A stretch of DNA of 52,968 nt, from positions 1 through 52,968 of the forward strand of contig JAAYVZ010000209.1 of NCBI GenBank assembly GCA_012516935.1, written 5' to 3'. Below the pieces are notes generated by a model, which was not told the origin of the DNA, searched no databases, and saw nothing but the letters and a program-made list of their open reading frames with translations. Below are positions 7,934-16,488 of the stretch, piece after piece; position 1 is the stretch's first letter, and each line of letters begins with the position of its first letter. Origin of the DNA: Holophagae bacterium (GTDB lineage: Bacteria > Acidobacteriota > Thermoanaerobaculia > Thermoanaerobaculales > Thermoanaerobaculaceae). The position numbers and the translations under genes were made by a program.

Positions 7934-9093
7934 GGCGGGCACGGGTGCTCCATGCCATCACCATGCTCGAGCTGGGGGGGGCGCAGCGCAACACGCTCGA
8001 CACCTGTGCCATGCTGGACCGGGGCCGGTTCGAGGTCGGTCTGGCCTGCGCCGATCGGGGAGAGCTGCTGGCCGAGGCGAGAGCGCTCGCGGACGTGCGG
8101 CGGTACGAGCTGCGGCACCTTCGGCGCGAGGTCAGACCGTGGCTCGACTTCGAAGCGTTCCGGGAGCTGCGCGCGGCGATCCGGGAGTTCGCGCCGGACC
8201 TCGTGCACACGCACTCGTCCAAGGCCGGCGTCCTCGGCCGCGCGGCGGCGCGGGCCGAGCGCGTACCAGTGATCGTCCACTCCATTCACGGCTGGGGTTT
8301 CGGCTCTCACCAGTCAGCGGCCGTACACGCCACATTCCTGGCCGCCGAACGGGTCGCGGCCCGCTGGACCTCGCACTTCGTCGCCGTCTCCCGAGCGAAC
8401 CTCGAGCAGGGGGTCGAGCTGGGGCTGTTCGGACGCGAGCAGGCGTCGGTCATCCGCTCCGGCATCGATCTCGAGGCGTTCCGATGTGCCAGCGGCGGCG
8501 AGCAGGTCCGCAGCGAGCTGGGGATCCCGGCCGGGGTGCCGCTCGTTGTCCAGGTCTCGTGCCTCAAGCCGCAGAAGGCCCCCGAGCGTTTCGTGGCGCT
8601 CGCCGCCGCCCTCGCCCCGCGCTTTCCCGACGCGCACTTCGTGCTGGTCGGCGACGGCGAGCTGCGGAGCAAGCTCGAGGTAGCGCGCGCCGCGGCGGGT
8701 CTCGAGGGACGGCTGCACCTGCCGGGGTGGCGTCGCGACGTGCCGGCGGTGCTGGACGCGGCAACGGTGGTGACGCTCACGTCCCGCTTCGAGGGGCTCC
8801 CGCGGGTGGTGGTCGAGGCGCTGGCAGCCCGCCGGGTGGTGGTTGCCATGGCCGTAGATGGGGTTCGTGAGGTGCTGCGCGACGGGATCAACGGGTACGC
8901 GGTGGCGCCCGGGGACGAGGCGGTGCTGGCCGAGCGGGTGGCGGAGCTGCTGACCGACCCCAGCCTCCGAGCACGACTGTCTGCGCCTGCCGACGAAGGC
9001 CTCGAGGCATGGGACCGCACCCTCATGGTGCGCCAGCAGGAGGAGCTTTACGCGCGGCTGCTCGCCGCTGCGGGCAGGGGAGGCAGGTCGTGA
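7930..9093 (+). CDS. Family 4 glycosyltransferase
   Basis: A GT-B fold glycosyltransferase of 387 residues. The N-terminal acceptor domain contains HAITMLELGGAQRNTLD and VHTHSSKAGVLGR. The C-terminal donor domain contains VVQVSCLKPQKAPERF, FVLVGDGELRSKLE and the EX7E-type segment SRFEGLPRVVVEALA. The start is GTG 7930, overlapping the previous stop (GTGA), with GAGGAGG seven bases upstream; the frame is open much further upstream but there it overlaps the flavoprotein gene. It likely extends the lipid-linked sugar chain begun by the WecA-like enzyme. Confidence 0.88.
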   Translation: MRRARVLHAITMLELGGAQRNTLDTCAMLDRGRFEVGLACADRGELLAEARALADVRRYELRHLRREVRPWLDFEAFRELRAAIREFAPDLVHTHSSKAGVLGRAAARAERVPVIVHSIHGWGFGSHQSAAVHATFLAAERVAARWTSHFVAVSRANLEQGVELGLFGREQASVIRSGIDLEAFRCASGGEQVRSELGIPAGVPLVVQVSCLKPQKAPERFVALAAALAPRFPDAHFVLVGDGELRSKLEVARAAAGLEGRLHLPGWRRDVPAVLDAATVVTLTSRFEGLPRVVVEALAARRVVVAMAVDGVREVLRDGINGYAVAPGDEAVLAERVAELLTDPSLRARLSAPADEGLEAWDRTLMVRQQEELYARLLAAAGRGGRS

Positions 9094-9893
9094 TACCTCC
9101 CGCCGTGGTGACCGCCATCGTTTTCGTCTACGGTCTGGTGCTCGGCAGCTTCCTCAACGTCGTGATCCACCGGCTGCCGCTCGAGATCTCGCTCTGGAAG
9201 CCTCGCTCGCGCTGCCCGGCGTGCGGAGCACTCGTTCGCTGGTTCGACAACCTGCCGCTGATCTCATTCTTGTGGCTCCGAGGTCGCTGCCGGAGCTGCC
9301 GGACGCCGATCTCGTGGCGCTACCCGGTGGTTGAGCTGGCAACCGGCACGCTGCTGGCGCTCGTGCACCACCGACTGGGCCTCACCCTGCCCGCTGCCGA
9401 GGCCGGTGTGCTCGTCCTTCTGCTCGTGCCGTTGGCGTTCATCGACCTCGACCACCACCTGCTGCCCGACGTCCTGACCCTACCGGGGATCGTCCTCGGG
9501 CTGGCCGGAGCGGCCGCCGAGGGCTGGCTGCTGCAACCTTCGGGGCACCGGCTCGTCCCGCTGGTTGACGCGACCATCGGTACGGTCCTGGGCGCCGCCA
9601 TCCCCGCGTTGGTCATCGTCGCCTACAGGTGGCTACGCGGGAAGGAGGGCATGGGCTGGGGCGATGTCAAGCTGCTGGCGATGCTGGGAGCGTTTTTGGG
9701 GTGGCGCGGCATGCTGATGTCCTTGATGCTGGGAGTGGTATCCGGGGCGATCGTGGGTCTGGCGCTGATCGCCGGTGGTCGCGGCAAAGCCGATACCGAG
9801 CTGCCGTTCGGGACGTTCCTCTGCGGTGCCGGCGTGGTGGTGCTGCTGTGGGCTCACCAGCTCGCCCGGCTCGTCTGGGGTTCGGGATCATGA
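9090..9893 (+). CDS. pilD: Prepilin peptidase / N-methyltransferase (PilD/GspO)
   Basis: A polytopic aspartic peptidase that cleaves and methylates type IV prepilins or type II secretion pseudopilins. Visible: the N-terminal membrane segment with VLGSFLNVVIHRLP, the zinc-binding CPAC...CRSC methylase loop, and the two catalytic aspartates in FIDLDHHLLPD and GMGWGDVKLLAMLG. Length (267 residues) is typical. Start GTG 9090 overlaps the GT4 stop, with GGGGAGG upstream. Its place inside a glycan/two-component operon, away from any visible pilin genes, is notable. Confidence 0.93.
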   Translation: MIPPAVVTAIVFVYGLVLGSFLNVVIHRLPLEISLWKPRSRCPACGALVRWFDNLPLISFLWLRGRCRSCRTPISWRYPVVELATGTLLALVHHRLGLTLPAAEAGVLVLLLVPLAFIDLDHHLLPDVLTLPGIVLGLAGAAAEGWLLQPSGHRLVPLVDATIGTVLGAAIPALVIVAYRWLRGKEGMGWGDVKLLAMLGAFLGWRGMLMSLMLGVVSGAIVGLALIAGGRGKADTELPFGTFLCGAGVVVLLWAHQLARLVWGSGS

Positions 9894-11536
9894 CCTCGGT
9901 CCTGCCGTCCCGCCGCTTCCGCGAGGCGCGGGTGCTGATCGGAGCGGCGCTGCTCATGCTGGTCGCGATGATCGCCGTCGAGATGGGCGGTGTCCTGGGG
10001 GTGGCGGGGCTGGTCGAAGAGGAGACCGGACGGGCGGCCTTGGTGGCAGCCCAGATGCTCGCTGCCAACGCCGCCCAGGTCGACGCGGCCCGCTACCACG
10101 CGGCGCTGCGGGCCGACGGGTGGGGGATGGTCGTGTTTCGCAACGGAACGGTGGACTGGTCGCTCGGCGAGTTCGGTCCCCTCCTCCCGGCGTGGTGGCC
10201 GTGGCACTCGCGCGAGCAGTGGGAAGCGGCCGGCGGCACCGTGGCGGGGCCGTTGGCGCTGGGGACCCGGCAGGTGATGGTGGCCTGTCAGCCCTTGGCC
10301 GGTGGCGGTGTTGCGCGGGTCGCCGTACCCGCCACGCGGGCCCGCACCGCCGGTCGCTGGCGCATGGCTGGGGCAGTGCTGGCGCTGGTGGTCGGCCTCG
10401 GTGGTGCGTTCCTGGCCTGGGTGCTGATCACCCGCGCCCTCGGGCCCTACCGGGAGCTGCTGGCCGAGGCGGTGCGGATCGCCCACGGCCCGGGCGAGGA
10501 GCCGGAGGACCGCTTCCTTGTCGGCACCTTCAAGGATGCGGTGCGGCGGCTCGAGGCCTCGGAGGCGGGCGCCCGTCAGCGTGTCGACGAGCTCGAGGTG
10601 CTCACCCAGGTACTCACCCGCGAGGCGTCGTTTGGGGTGGTAGTCACCGATATGCTCGACGTCGTGCAGGCGTACAACCCGCCAGCGCAGGCCCTGGCGG
10701 GTGACGAGCTGGCGGTCGGCCGGGGGCTGCCGGCGGCGCTGTGCTCGGATGGACGGTTGGCCCTCGGGGAGCGCGTCGTCGAGGTGCGACGCTTTCCGTT
10801 GCTCGCCTCGACCGGCGCCAGCCTCGGCCACGTTACCTTTCTCTCCGACCGCACGTCGCTCGAAGCTCTCGAGCGAACGCTCGCCGAACGCGAGCAGATG
10901 GCCCAGCTCGGTGAGCTCTCGGCTGGCATGGCCCACGAGCTGCGCAACGCGCTGGCGACGATCCGTGGCTATCTGCGGCTTCTTCCCGAAGCCGACGAGG
11001 AGCGCCGCGCACGCTTCGTCGCGGCGATGGAGCAGGAGGCCGGTGAGCTGGGTGGGCTGCTCGAGCGCTTTCTGCGCTTCGCACAGCCGCACGAGCTGCT
11101 CCGCCAGCGTTGTGACCTCGCCGAGCTCGTGACCGAAGCGGCCGCGCGCGTCGCGGCCTCCTCCCCCGCGGTGGTGCCGAAGCTGGCGCTCGCACCGTGC
11201 GAGGTCGTGGTGGATCGTATGGCGGTGGGAGTGATCGTCGAGAACCTCCTGCGCAACGCGGTGGAGGCGGTGGGCGGCACGGGCTCGGTGCGCGTGCTCA
11301 CGGCGGCGACCGGCGACTATGCGCGGGTCGTCGTGGAGGACGACGGTCCCGGGGTCAGCCCGCAAGTCGCCGACCGCTTGTTTCGTCCGTTCGTCTCGAC
11401 CAAGCCCTCCGGGGGGTTGGGGCTGGCAATGTCGCGCCGGCTGGCGCGGCTGCACGGCGGCGACGTGGTGTACGAGCCGTGCGAGGGGCACGGCGCGCGC
11501 TTCGTCCTGACGCTGCCGCTCGGAGATCCGGCATGA
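9890..11536 (+). CDS. Membrane sensor histidine kinase
   Basis: A 548-residue inner-membrane kinase: TM1 near residues 17-40, an extracytoplasmic region of roughly 120 residues, TM2 near 163-182 (LALVVGLGGAFLAWVLI), a HAMP-like linker, a PAS-like segment around 235-325, then HisKA with His349 in MAHELRNALATIRG, the N-box ENLLRNAVEAV, the G1 box VEDDGPGVSP and the G2 box GGLGLAMSRR. All catalytic features look intact. It overlaps pilD (ATGA) and the following response regulator (ATGA), so the two form a translationally coupled pair. The organisation resembles NtrB/ZraS-type partners of sigma-54 activators. The signal is unknown. Confidence 0.9.
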   Translation: MTSVLPSRRFREARVLIGAALLMLVAMIAVEMGGVLGVAGLVEEETGRAALVAAQMLAANAAQVDAARYHAALRADGWGMVVFRNGTVDWSLGEFGPLLPAWWPWHSREQWEAAGGTVAGPLALGTRQVMVACQPLAGGGVARVAVPATRARTAGRWRMAGAVLALVVGLGGAFLAWVLITRALGPYRELLAEAVRIAHGPGEEPEDRFLVGTFKDAVRRLEASEAGARQRVDELEVLTQVLTREASFGVVVTDMLDVVQAYNPPAQALAGDELAVGRGLPAALCSDGRLALGERVVEVRRFPLLASTGASLGHVTFLSDRTSLEALERTLAEREQMAQLGELSAGMAHELRNALATIRGYLRLLPEADEERRARFVAAMEQEAGELGGLLERFLRFAQPHELLRQRCDLAELVTEAAARVAASSPAVVPKLALAPCEVVVDRMAVGVIVENLLRNAVEAVGGTGSVRVLTAATGDYARVVVEDDGPGVSPQVADRLFRPFVSTKPSGGLGLAMSRRLARLHGGDVVYEPCEGHGARFVLTLPLGDPA

Positions 11537-12792
11537 GCGCGCCGGTGCTGGTGGTCGAGGACCGGCGCTCACTCGCCGAGATGTTCGCCGAGACGCTGCG
11601 CGCCGAGGGCTACGAGGTGGAGGTGGTGCTGCGCGGAGACGAGGCGGTGCGCCGCATCGGCGAGCCGACCCCGCTGCTGGCCGTAGTCACCGACCTCAAG
11701 CTGCCCGGAGCCGACGGCCTGGAGGTGCTACGCGCCGCGCGGGCAGCGGACCCGCAGACTCCCGTCTTCCTCATCACTGGCTTCGCCACCGTCCAGACCG
11801 CGGTCGAGGCGCTCAAGCTGGGCGCCCGAGACTACTTCACCAAGCCGCTCGACATGGGGCTCGTCCTCGCCGCCCTCCATGCCGCCACCGAACCCCGGCG
11901 CGCACTCCTCGCCGCCCTCCCGGTCGAGCATGGAATGCCCGTGCTGGTCGGAACGGCGCCGGTCTTCGTCGCTGCCGTGACGGCGCTACGGCGCGTCGCC
12001 CCGACCGATGCCGCGGTGCTGCTGCTCGGGCCGTCCGGGAGCGGCAAGGAGCTATTCGCACGCGCCGTGCACCACCTCTCGGCTCGCCGCAACGGCCCGT
12101 TCGTGGCGTTCAACTGCGCCGCTGTCCCCGAGACCCTGGTGGAGTCCGAGCTGTTCGGGTACGAGCGGGGGGCGTTTACGGGTGCCACCGCCCGGCACGT
12201 TGGCCGTTTCGAGCAGGCGCACGGGGGCACGCTGTTCCTCGACGAGGTAGGGGAGATCCCGTTGCCCACGCAGTCCAAGCTGCTGCGGGCCGTCGAGGAG
12301 CGGCGGATCACTCGTCTCGGCGGCGAGGCCGAGGTGGCGGTCGAGGTGCGCATCCTGGCCGCGACCAACCGCGACCTCGAGGCGAGCGTGGCCGCCGGCG
12401 ACTTCCGCCGCGACCTCTTCCACCGCCTGCACGTCTTCCCGATCCGGCTCCCAGCTTTGGAAGACCGACGGCAGGACATCCCGGCGCTCGTCCTCCATCT
12501 CGCAGCTCGGGCTGCCGAGCGGCTGCGGGTGAAGGTGCCGACGTTCACGCCTGCGGCCATGGCCGCCCTCGTCCTGGCGCCGTGGCCAGGTAACGTCAGA
12601 GAGCTCGCCAACGTTGTCGAGCGGGCGCTCATCCTGCTGAGCGGCGAGCACGTAGGGGTGAAGGATCTGGGGCTCGATCCGGCCGCCAGTCGAGCGGCGC
12701 TCGGCGATCCGGAGACGGCGGCCCTCGCTCTGCGGTTGGCCGGCAATCAGACGGAGGAGCTCGAGGCATTCTTGGGCGTGCCCTTCCCGTAG
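11533..12792 (+). CDS. Sigma-54 response regulator lacking a recognisable HTH
   Basis: An NtrC-family activator. Receiver domain at residues 4-120 with phospho-acceptor Asp54 (TDLKLPG). AAA+ sigma-54 interaction domain with Walker A GPSGSGKE, GAFTGA loop at 213-218, Walker B GTLFLDEVGEI and arginine finger region RRDLFHRL. The canonical Fis-type helix-turn-helix should follow, but the protein stops at 419 residues with ALRLAGNQTEELEAFLG and a short tail, which looks like a degenerate or truncated first helix only. No HTH continuation is visible in the other frames just downstream. It may activate sigma-54 RNA polymerase from solution, as FlgR-like proteins do. Coupled by ATGA overlap to the kinase. 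Confidence 0.9.
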   Translation: MSAPVLVVEDRRSLAEMFAETLRAEGYEVEVVLRGDEAVRRIGEPTPLLAVVTDLKLPGADGLEVLRAARAADPQTPVFLITGFATVQTAVEALKLGARDYFTKPLDMGLVLAALHAATEPRRALLAALPVEHGMPVLVGTAPVFVAAVTALRRVAPTDAAVLLLGPSGSGKELFARAVHHLSARRNGPFVAFNCAAVPETLVESELFGYERGAFTGATARHVGRFEQAHGGTLFLDEVGEIPLPTQSKLLRAVEERRITRLGGEAEVAVEVRILAATNRDLEASVAAGDFRRDLFHRLHVFPIRLPALEDRRQDIPALVLHLAARAAERLRVKVPTFTPAAMAALVLAPWPGNVRELANVVERALILLSGEHVGVKDLGLDPAASRAALGDPETAALALRLAGNQTEELEAFLGVPFP

Positions 12793-12892
12793 CGAGGACT
12801 GTCGACTCGTGACCGCAGCGCCGGCACGTCGACCGCCGCCGCCAACCACCCCACCTGCCGTCATGGTGTACCCTCGCGCGGGAGCCATCGCT

Positions 12893-14161
12893 ATGGACCA
12901 GGTCCGCGCACTGCTGAGTCAGGTTCCGCCAGAGGCGTTCCAGGTCCTGCTCGTCCTCGGGCTGTCGTTCCTCCTCGGCCTCGAACGGGGGGGAAGGAAA
13001 GCCCGGACCGGGCACTACATGTTCGGCGGCGTTCGGACGTTCCCGCTCATCGGTCTGCTTGGGTACGGCACGGCCCTCGTCTCGGGGACCGAGCTACTGC
13101 TCGTGGCGCTGGGGCTCGGGGCCGTGACTGCGTTCATGGTCGTGTCGTACCGCCACAAGCTGGAGACCGCGGAGGACGCCGGGGTTACCACCGAGATCAG
13201 TGGGCTGCTCACCTACGTGCTCGGCGCGCTGGTTCACTACACCCATTACTGGATCGCCACCACCATCGTCGTTCTGGCGCTGCTGTTGCTCGAGCTCAAG
13301 AGCGGGCTCGAGAACCTCTCCGACCGCATCCCGGCCGAAGAGGTCGAGACGTTCACCAAGTTCCTGCTGCTCACGGCGGTGATCCTCCCCGCCGTACCGA
13401 ACCAAGACCTCGGGCCGTTTCGCCTCAACCCGTTCAAGGCTTGGCTGGTGGTCGTAGCGGTGAGCGGCGTCTCGTACGGCGCGTACGTGCTGCAGCGGGT
13501 TACCCACAAACGCGGGGGGATCGTGCTGGCGGCTCTGCTCGGCGGGGCGTACTCATCCACCGTCATCACCGTGGTGCTTGCCCGCCGGGCGAAACACGAG
13601 GACCGGCCACACCTGTTTTCCGGCAGCATCCTGGCGGCGAGCGGGATGATGTTCCTACGCCTGGTGCTGCTGCTGGCGATTTTCTCCCAGCCGCTGTACG
13701 GCGCACTCGCGCTCAAGCTGCTCATCCTCGGGCTGGCGGCGACAGCGGCTGGGCTGTGGTGGACACACCGTCCCGACCCCAACCCCAGCGTGCCGGAACG
13801 GCAGTACCAGGCGAAGAACCCGCTCGAGCTGCGTTCCACCTTCGCCTTCGCCGGGATCTTCATCGCTTTGCTGGTCGTCACCACGCTCGTGCTGCGCCAC
13901 TTCGGGAGCCTCGGCATGTACGCCCTGGCCGTGCTCATGGGAGCCGTGAACGTGGACCCGTTCATCATGGGGCTGGCCCAGACCGCCGGCAGCTCGACGC
14001 CACTCGCCACCGCCGCCGCGGCGGTCCTCATCACGACCGCCGCCAACAACGTACTCAAGGGGGTCTACGCGTTCATCTTCGCCGACCGGCAGACGGGCGT
14101 GCAGGGGCTGGTCGCCCTCGTGCTGCTGGGTCTGGCTGGCCTCTCGCTCGTGTGGCTGTGA
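12893..14161 (+). CDS. MgtC/SapB-DUF4010 family membrane protein
   Basis: A 422-residue polytopic membrane protein. The N-terminal part has the MgtC/SapB signature LLGLERGGRKARTG...GVRTFPLIGLLGY; the C-terminal part is the DUF4010 module, rich in membrane helices and ending in a conserved-looking NVDPFIMGLAQTAG segment and ANNVLKGVYAFIF. About 12 hydrophobic helices. Function of the fused family is not established; MgtC proteins are linked to magnesium limitation and ion homeostasis. ATG 12893 was chosen because GGGAG lies about nine bases upstream and the first helix follows directly. Confidence 0.82.
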   Translation: MDQVRALLSQVPPEAFQVLLVLGLSFLLGLERGGRKARTGHYMFGGVRTFPLIGLLGYGTALVSGTELLLVALGLGAVTAFMVVSYRHKLETAEDAGVTTEISGLLTYVLGALVHYTHYWIATTIVVLALLLLELKSGLENLSDRIPAEEVETFTKFLLLTAVILPAVPNQDLGPFRLNPFKAWLVVVAVSGVSYGAYVLQRVTHKRGGIVLAALLGGAYSSTVITVVLARRAKHEDRPHLFSGSILAASGMMFLRLVLLLAIFSQPLYGALALKLLILGLAATAAGLWWTHRPDPNPSVPERQYQAKNPLELRSTFAFAGIFIALLVVTTLVLRHFGSLGMYALAVLMGAVNVDPFIMGLAQTAGSSTPLATAAAAVLITTAANNVLKGVYAFIFADRQTGVQGLVALVLLGLAGLSLVWL

Positions 14162-14168
14162 GCGGGGC

Positions 14169-14462
14169 GTGAGGGCAGAAAACCCACGTGCTCTCGGCGG
14201 CCCGGCCGTGCCCGTCGCCGCGGTCGGGGCGTTGCCGCTGCTCGGCGTGCTGCTCACCACCGGCCTGGGGCGGCGGCGGGAGCTGTGGTTTCCCGGCGCC
14301 GCGGGCCTCGCCGCACCGTACTTCCCACAGCGCGTCGTGCGCCTGGTCGGCTGGCCGCTCCTGCAGCACTGGCGGACCCTGGTCGTGGCGCTGGCGGCGC
14401 TCGCCTTTGCCCGGCCCGCTCGGCGAGACCGATCACCTCAGGGTGCCGATTCGCCCCGCTGA
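14169..14462 (+). CDS. Possible small membrane protein
   Basis: A 97-residue GTG-initiated frame starting seven bases after the DUF4010 gene. It contains two hydrophobic stretches (VPVAAVGALPLLGVLLTTGL and LLQHWRTLVVALAALAF) and an Arg-rich tail. No family recognised and the Shine-Dalgarno is weak. Its 3' end overlaps the 3' end of the convergent gene at 14438-14869 by 25 bases. Listed because of its position and hydrophobic pattern; it could be spurious. Confidence 0.3.
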   Translation: MRAENPRALGGPAVPVAAVGALPLLGVLLTTGLGRRRELWFPGAAGLAAPYFPQRVVRLVGWPLLQHWRTLVVALAALAFARPARRDRSPQGADSPR

Positions 14463-14869
14463 GCCAGCCGCCAGATCAGGACCGCCGCCCCACCCGCCAG
14501 CACCGCACCCCACTGGTAGCCCGGCACGACCATGGTCACGAGTGCGTTGAGCAGTCCCCGGTGGACGACCAGCACGTCGCCCAGGACCAGCAGCCCGAAG
14601 GAGGCCGTGCCAGCGGAAACGACCAAGCTCAGGACGCGCTGACCGGGTGACCGTGCCAGCCTGCGCACTGCCGCGAGGCCGAGATAGGGGCTCACGCACC
14701 ACCCGGTGAGCGCTGCGATGCCTCCGAGTGCCGAGGCCGGTGCCTCCCACGGCGTCGTGGCAAGGATCAGCATGCCGAGCGTGCAGGCAGAGGCGACGAG
14801 GATCACCCACCCCATCAGGCGATCAACCACGCCTGCCGTACCCGTCACCAGCCGGGGCTCATCCTCCAC
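14438..14869 (-). CDS. Hypothetical four-helix membrane protein
   Basis: A 143-residue protein with four evident transmembrane helices (around residues 18-38, 46-66, 78-100 and 107-134) and few charged loops. No family recognised. The GTG start has an excellent AAGGAGG box six bases upstream on the minus strand, which is the main reason to accept it as a real gene. It stands between the DUF4010 gene and the cytochrome cluster, transcribed against both. Confidence 0.65.
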   Translation of the reverse strand: MEDEPRLVTGTAGVVDRLMGWVILVASACTLGMLILATTPWEAPASALGGIAALTGWCVSPYLGLAAVRRLARSPGQRVLSLVVSAGTASFGLLVLGDVLVVHRGLLNALVTMVVPGYQWGAVLAGGAAVLIWRLAQRGESAP

Positions 14870-15122
14870 CCTGCGCCTCCTTGCCCACCATGCCGGACGC
14901 AGTACGACGGGTCAAGAGCGCGCTGGCAACCGCACTCGCCGTTGGTCGAGCCAGCTCGGCCGACCCTGCGATAGGGGACGAGGCAGCCAGAAAAGACCAT
15001 CCGCACCGGAACCTGGCACGCGGCGAGCCGCAAGCTCAAAAGCGGCCGGACCCTGCCTGCCAGCGAACCGTCTGGACTCACGGCGTCCCCCGTCGTACGA
15101 TCGTTTGCAGGGGGATCCGACG

Positions 15123-16478
15123 ATGCGACGGGCTCTCGTGCTCCTGCTACCGGTGGCGTTGCTCGCGCAAGGAGGAGGCGCGCCCAGAGTCTCCGACGAA
15201 GCCTATGGCACGCAGCCGTACGACCGCTACGAACGCCCTCAAGCCTGTGCGACCTGCCACGTGGACATTGCCCGCCAGCACGAGCAGGCGATGATGTCGC
15301 AGGCCTACACCCACCACTGGGACGAGATCGAGTACTTCGAGCTGGCGCTTCCACACGCCGCCAAGGAGCCGAAGGTGGCCGATGTCGAAGCCGGGTGCAA
15401 CGGCTGCCACGCGCCGCTCGCTTTGCTGGCCGGTGACATACCACCCAAACCACCGAAGGCGGGCACCCGAGCCAACGAGTCGGTGTCGTGCGACCTCTGC
15501 CATACGGTCACCGGTTTCGTCGGCGACGTCCCATACAACTTCAACTGGGTTACCCAACCCGGCAAGATCAAGCAGGGACCGCGTCCAGGCGTGGTCAGCC
15601 CGCACCACGAGACGAGGGAGAACTCGTTCCTGCGCTCGGCTGAGTTCTGCGGCACCTGTCATAACGAGAAGGACTCGTGGGGGTTGTTCGTCAAGTCGAC
15701 CCACCTCGAGTGGCTCGAGGGACCGCACAGCAAAGGCGGGGTCGTCTGCCAGGACTGCCATATGCCGCCGGCGCCCGGGCGCTCGGCGCGCATGGGCTCG
15801 GAGCTTTCCGACCTGCGGCAGCACCTGTTCCACGGCGCCCACGATCCCGGCAAGCTCAAAGGGGTGGCCGAGGTACGCATCCACCCGGAAAGCCGTGAGG
15901 CCGAGCCCGGGGACACCGTGAAGCTCACGGCGGTGGTGGTGAACGCCAAGGCCGGCCACAAGATCCCATCCGGCTCGGCCGAGGAGCGGGTGCTGTGGCT
16001 GCACGTCGAGGCCACCGACGCCAAGGGCCGCACCGTCCATCTCCCGGTGGACCGCACCGGGTTCGTTGACGAGGACCTCACCATCGCCAGCGATGTCCTC
16101 GCCTACCAGGACATCGGCGACATCAAGGGAATCGCCGACTTCCCGGGCCTCAAGCGGGACGGCACCTACGCAACCATGAAGCCTGGCGACCGCATCTTCC
16201 GGCTGCCGTACCTCGACCCCAAGGGCCGGATGACGATCGCGCAGTGGAACACCGCCGCGTTCGGGACCGACTACCGGCTGGCGCCGCTGGCGGCCCGAAC
16301 CGAGACCTTCACCTGGAAGCTACCGCAGGACACCCCGCCGGGACCGGTGACGGTCACCGCCACCGTGTACTACTCGCGCCTCGTCAGCTCGGTCGGCGAG
16401 TTCCTGCACGTTCCAGCCGAGGAGTGGGAGCCGGTGCAAATCGGCATCCATACCACCGTCTTCGAGGTGCTCGAGTGA
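15123..16478 (+). CDS. Pentahaem c-type cytochrome
   Basis: A 451-residue exported protein with a short signal peptide (RRALVLLLPVALLAQ) and five CxxCH haem-binding motifs at Cys42, Cys92, Cys123, Cys176 and Cys209. All five haems are therefore in the N-terminal half, as in the cytochrome c554/multihaem family. The C-terminal 230 residues are cysteine-free and beta-rich (AEVRIHPESREAEPGDTVKL, TVTATVYYSR), perhaps an immunoglobulin-like domain. GGGGG lies about eight bases before ATG 15123. It is followed after 10 bases by a haem-bearing porin. A role in moving electrons across the periplasm to the outer membrane is inferred. Confidence 0.87.
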   Translation: MRRALVLLLPVALLAQGGGAPRVSDEAYGTQPYDRYERPQACATCHVDIARQHEQAMMSQAYTHHWDEIEYFELALPHAAKEPKVADVEAGCNGCHAPLALLAGDIPPKPPKAGTRANESVSCDLCHTVTGFVGDVPYNFNWVTQPGKIKQGPRPGVVSPHHETRENSFLRSAEFCGTCHNEKDSWGLFVKSTHLEWLEGPHSKGGVVCQDCHMPPAPGRSARMGSELSDLRQHLFHGAHDPGKLKGVAEVRIHPESREAEPGDTVKLTAVVVNAKAGHKIPSGSAEERVLWLHVEATDAKGRTVHLPVDRTGFVDEDLTIASDVLAYQDIGDIKGIADFPGLKRDGTYATMKPGDRIFRLPYLDPKGRMTIAQWNTAAFGTDYRLAPLAARTETFTWKLPQDTPPGPVTVTATVYYSRLVSSVGEFLHVPAEEWEPVQIGIHTTVFEVLE

Positions 16479-16488
16479 GGAGGGGAGC

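Noticed and set aside
12793-12892. Continuation of the sigma-54 regulator's HTH after a frameshift
   Set aside because: Neither other frame downstream of 12740 gives a recognisable helix-turn-helix before stops or the next gene.
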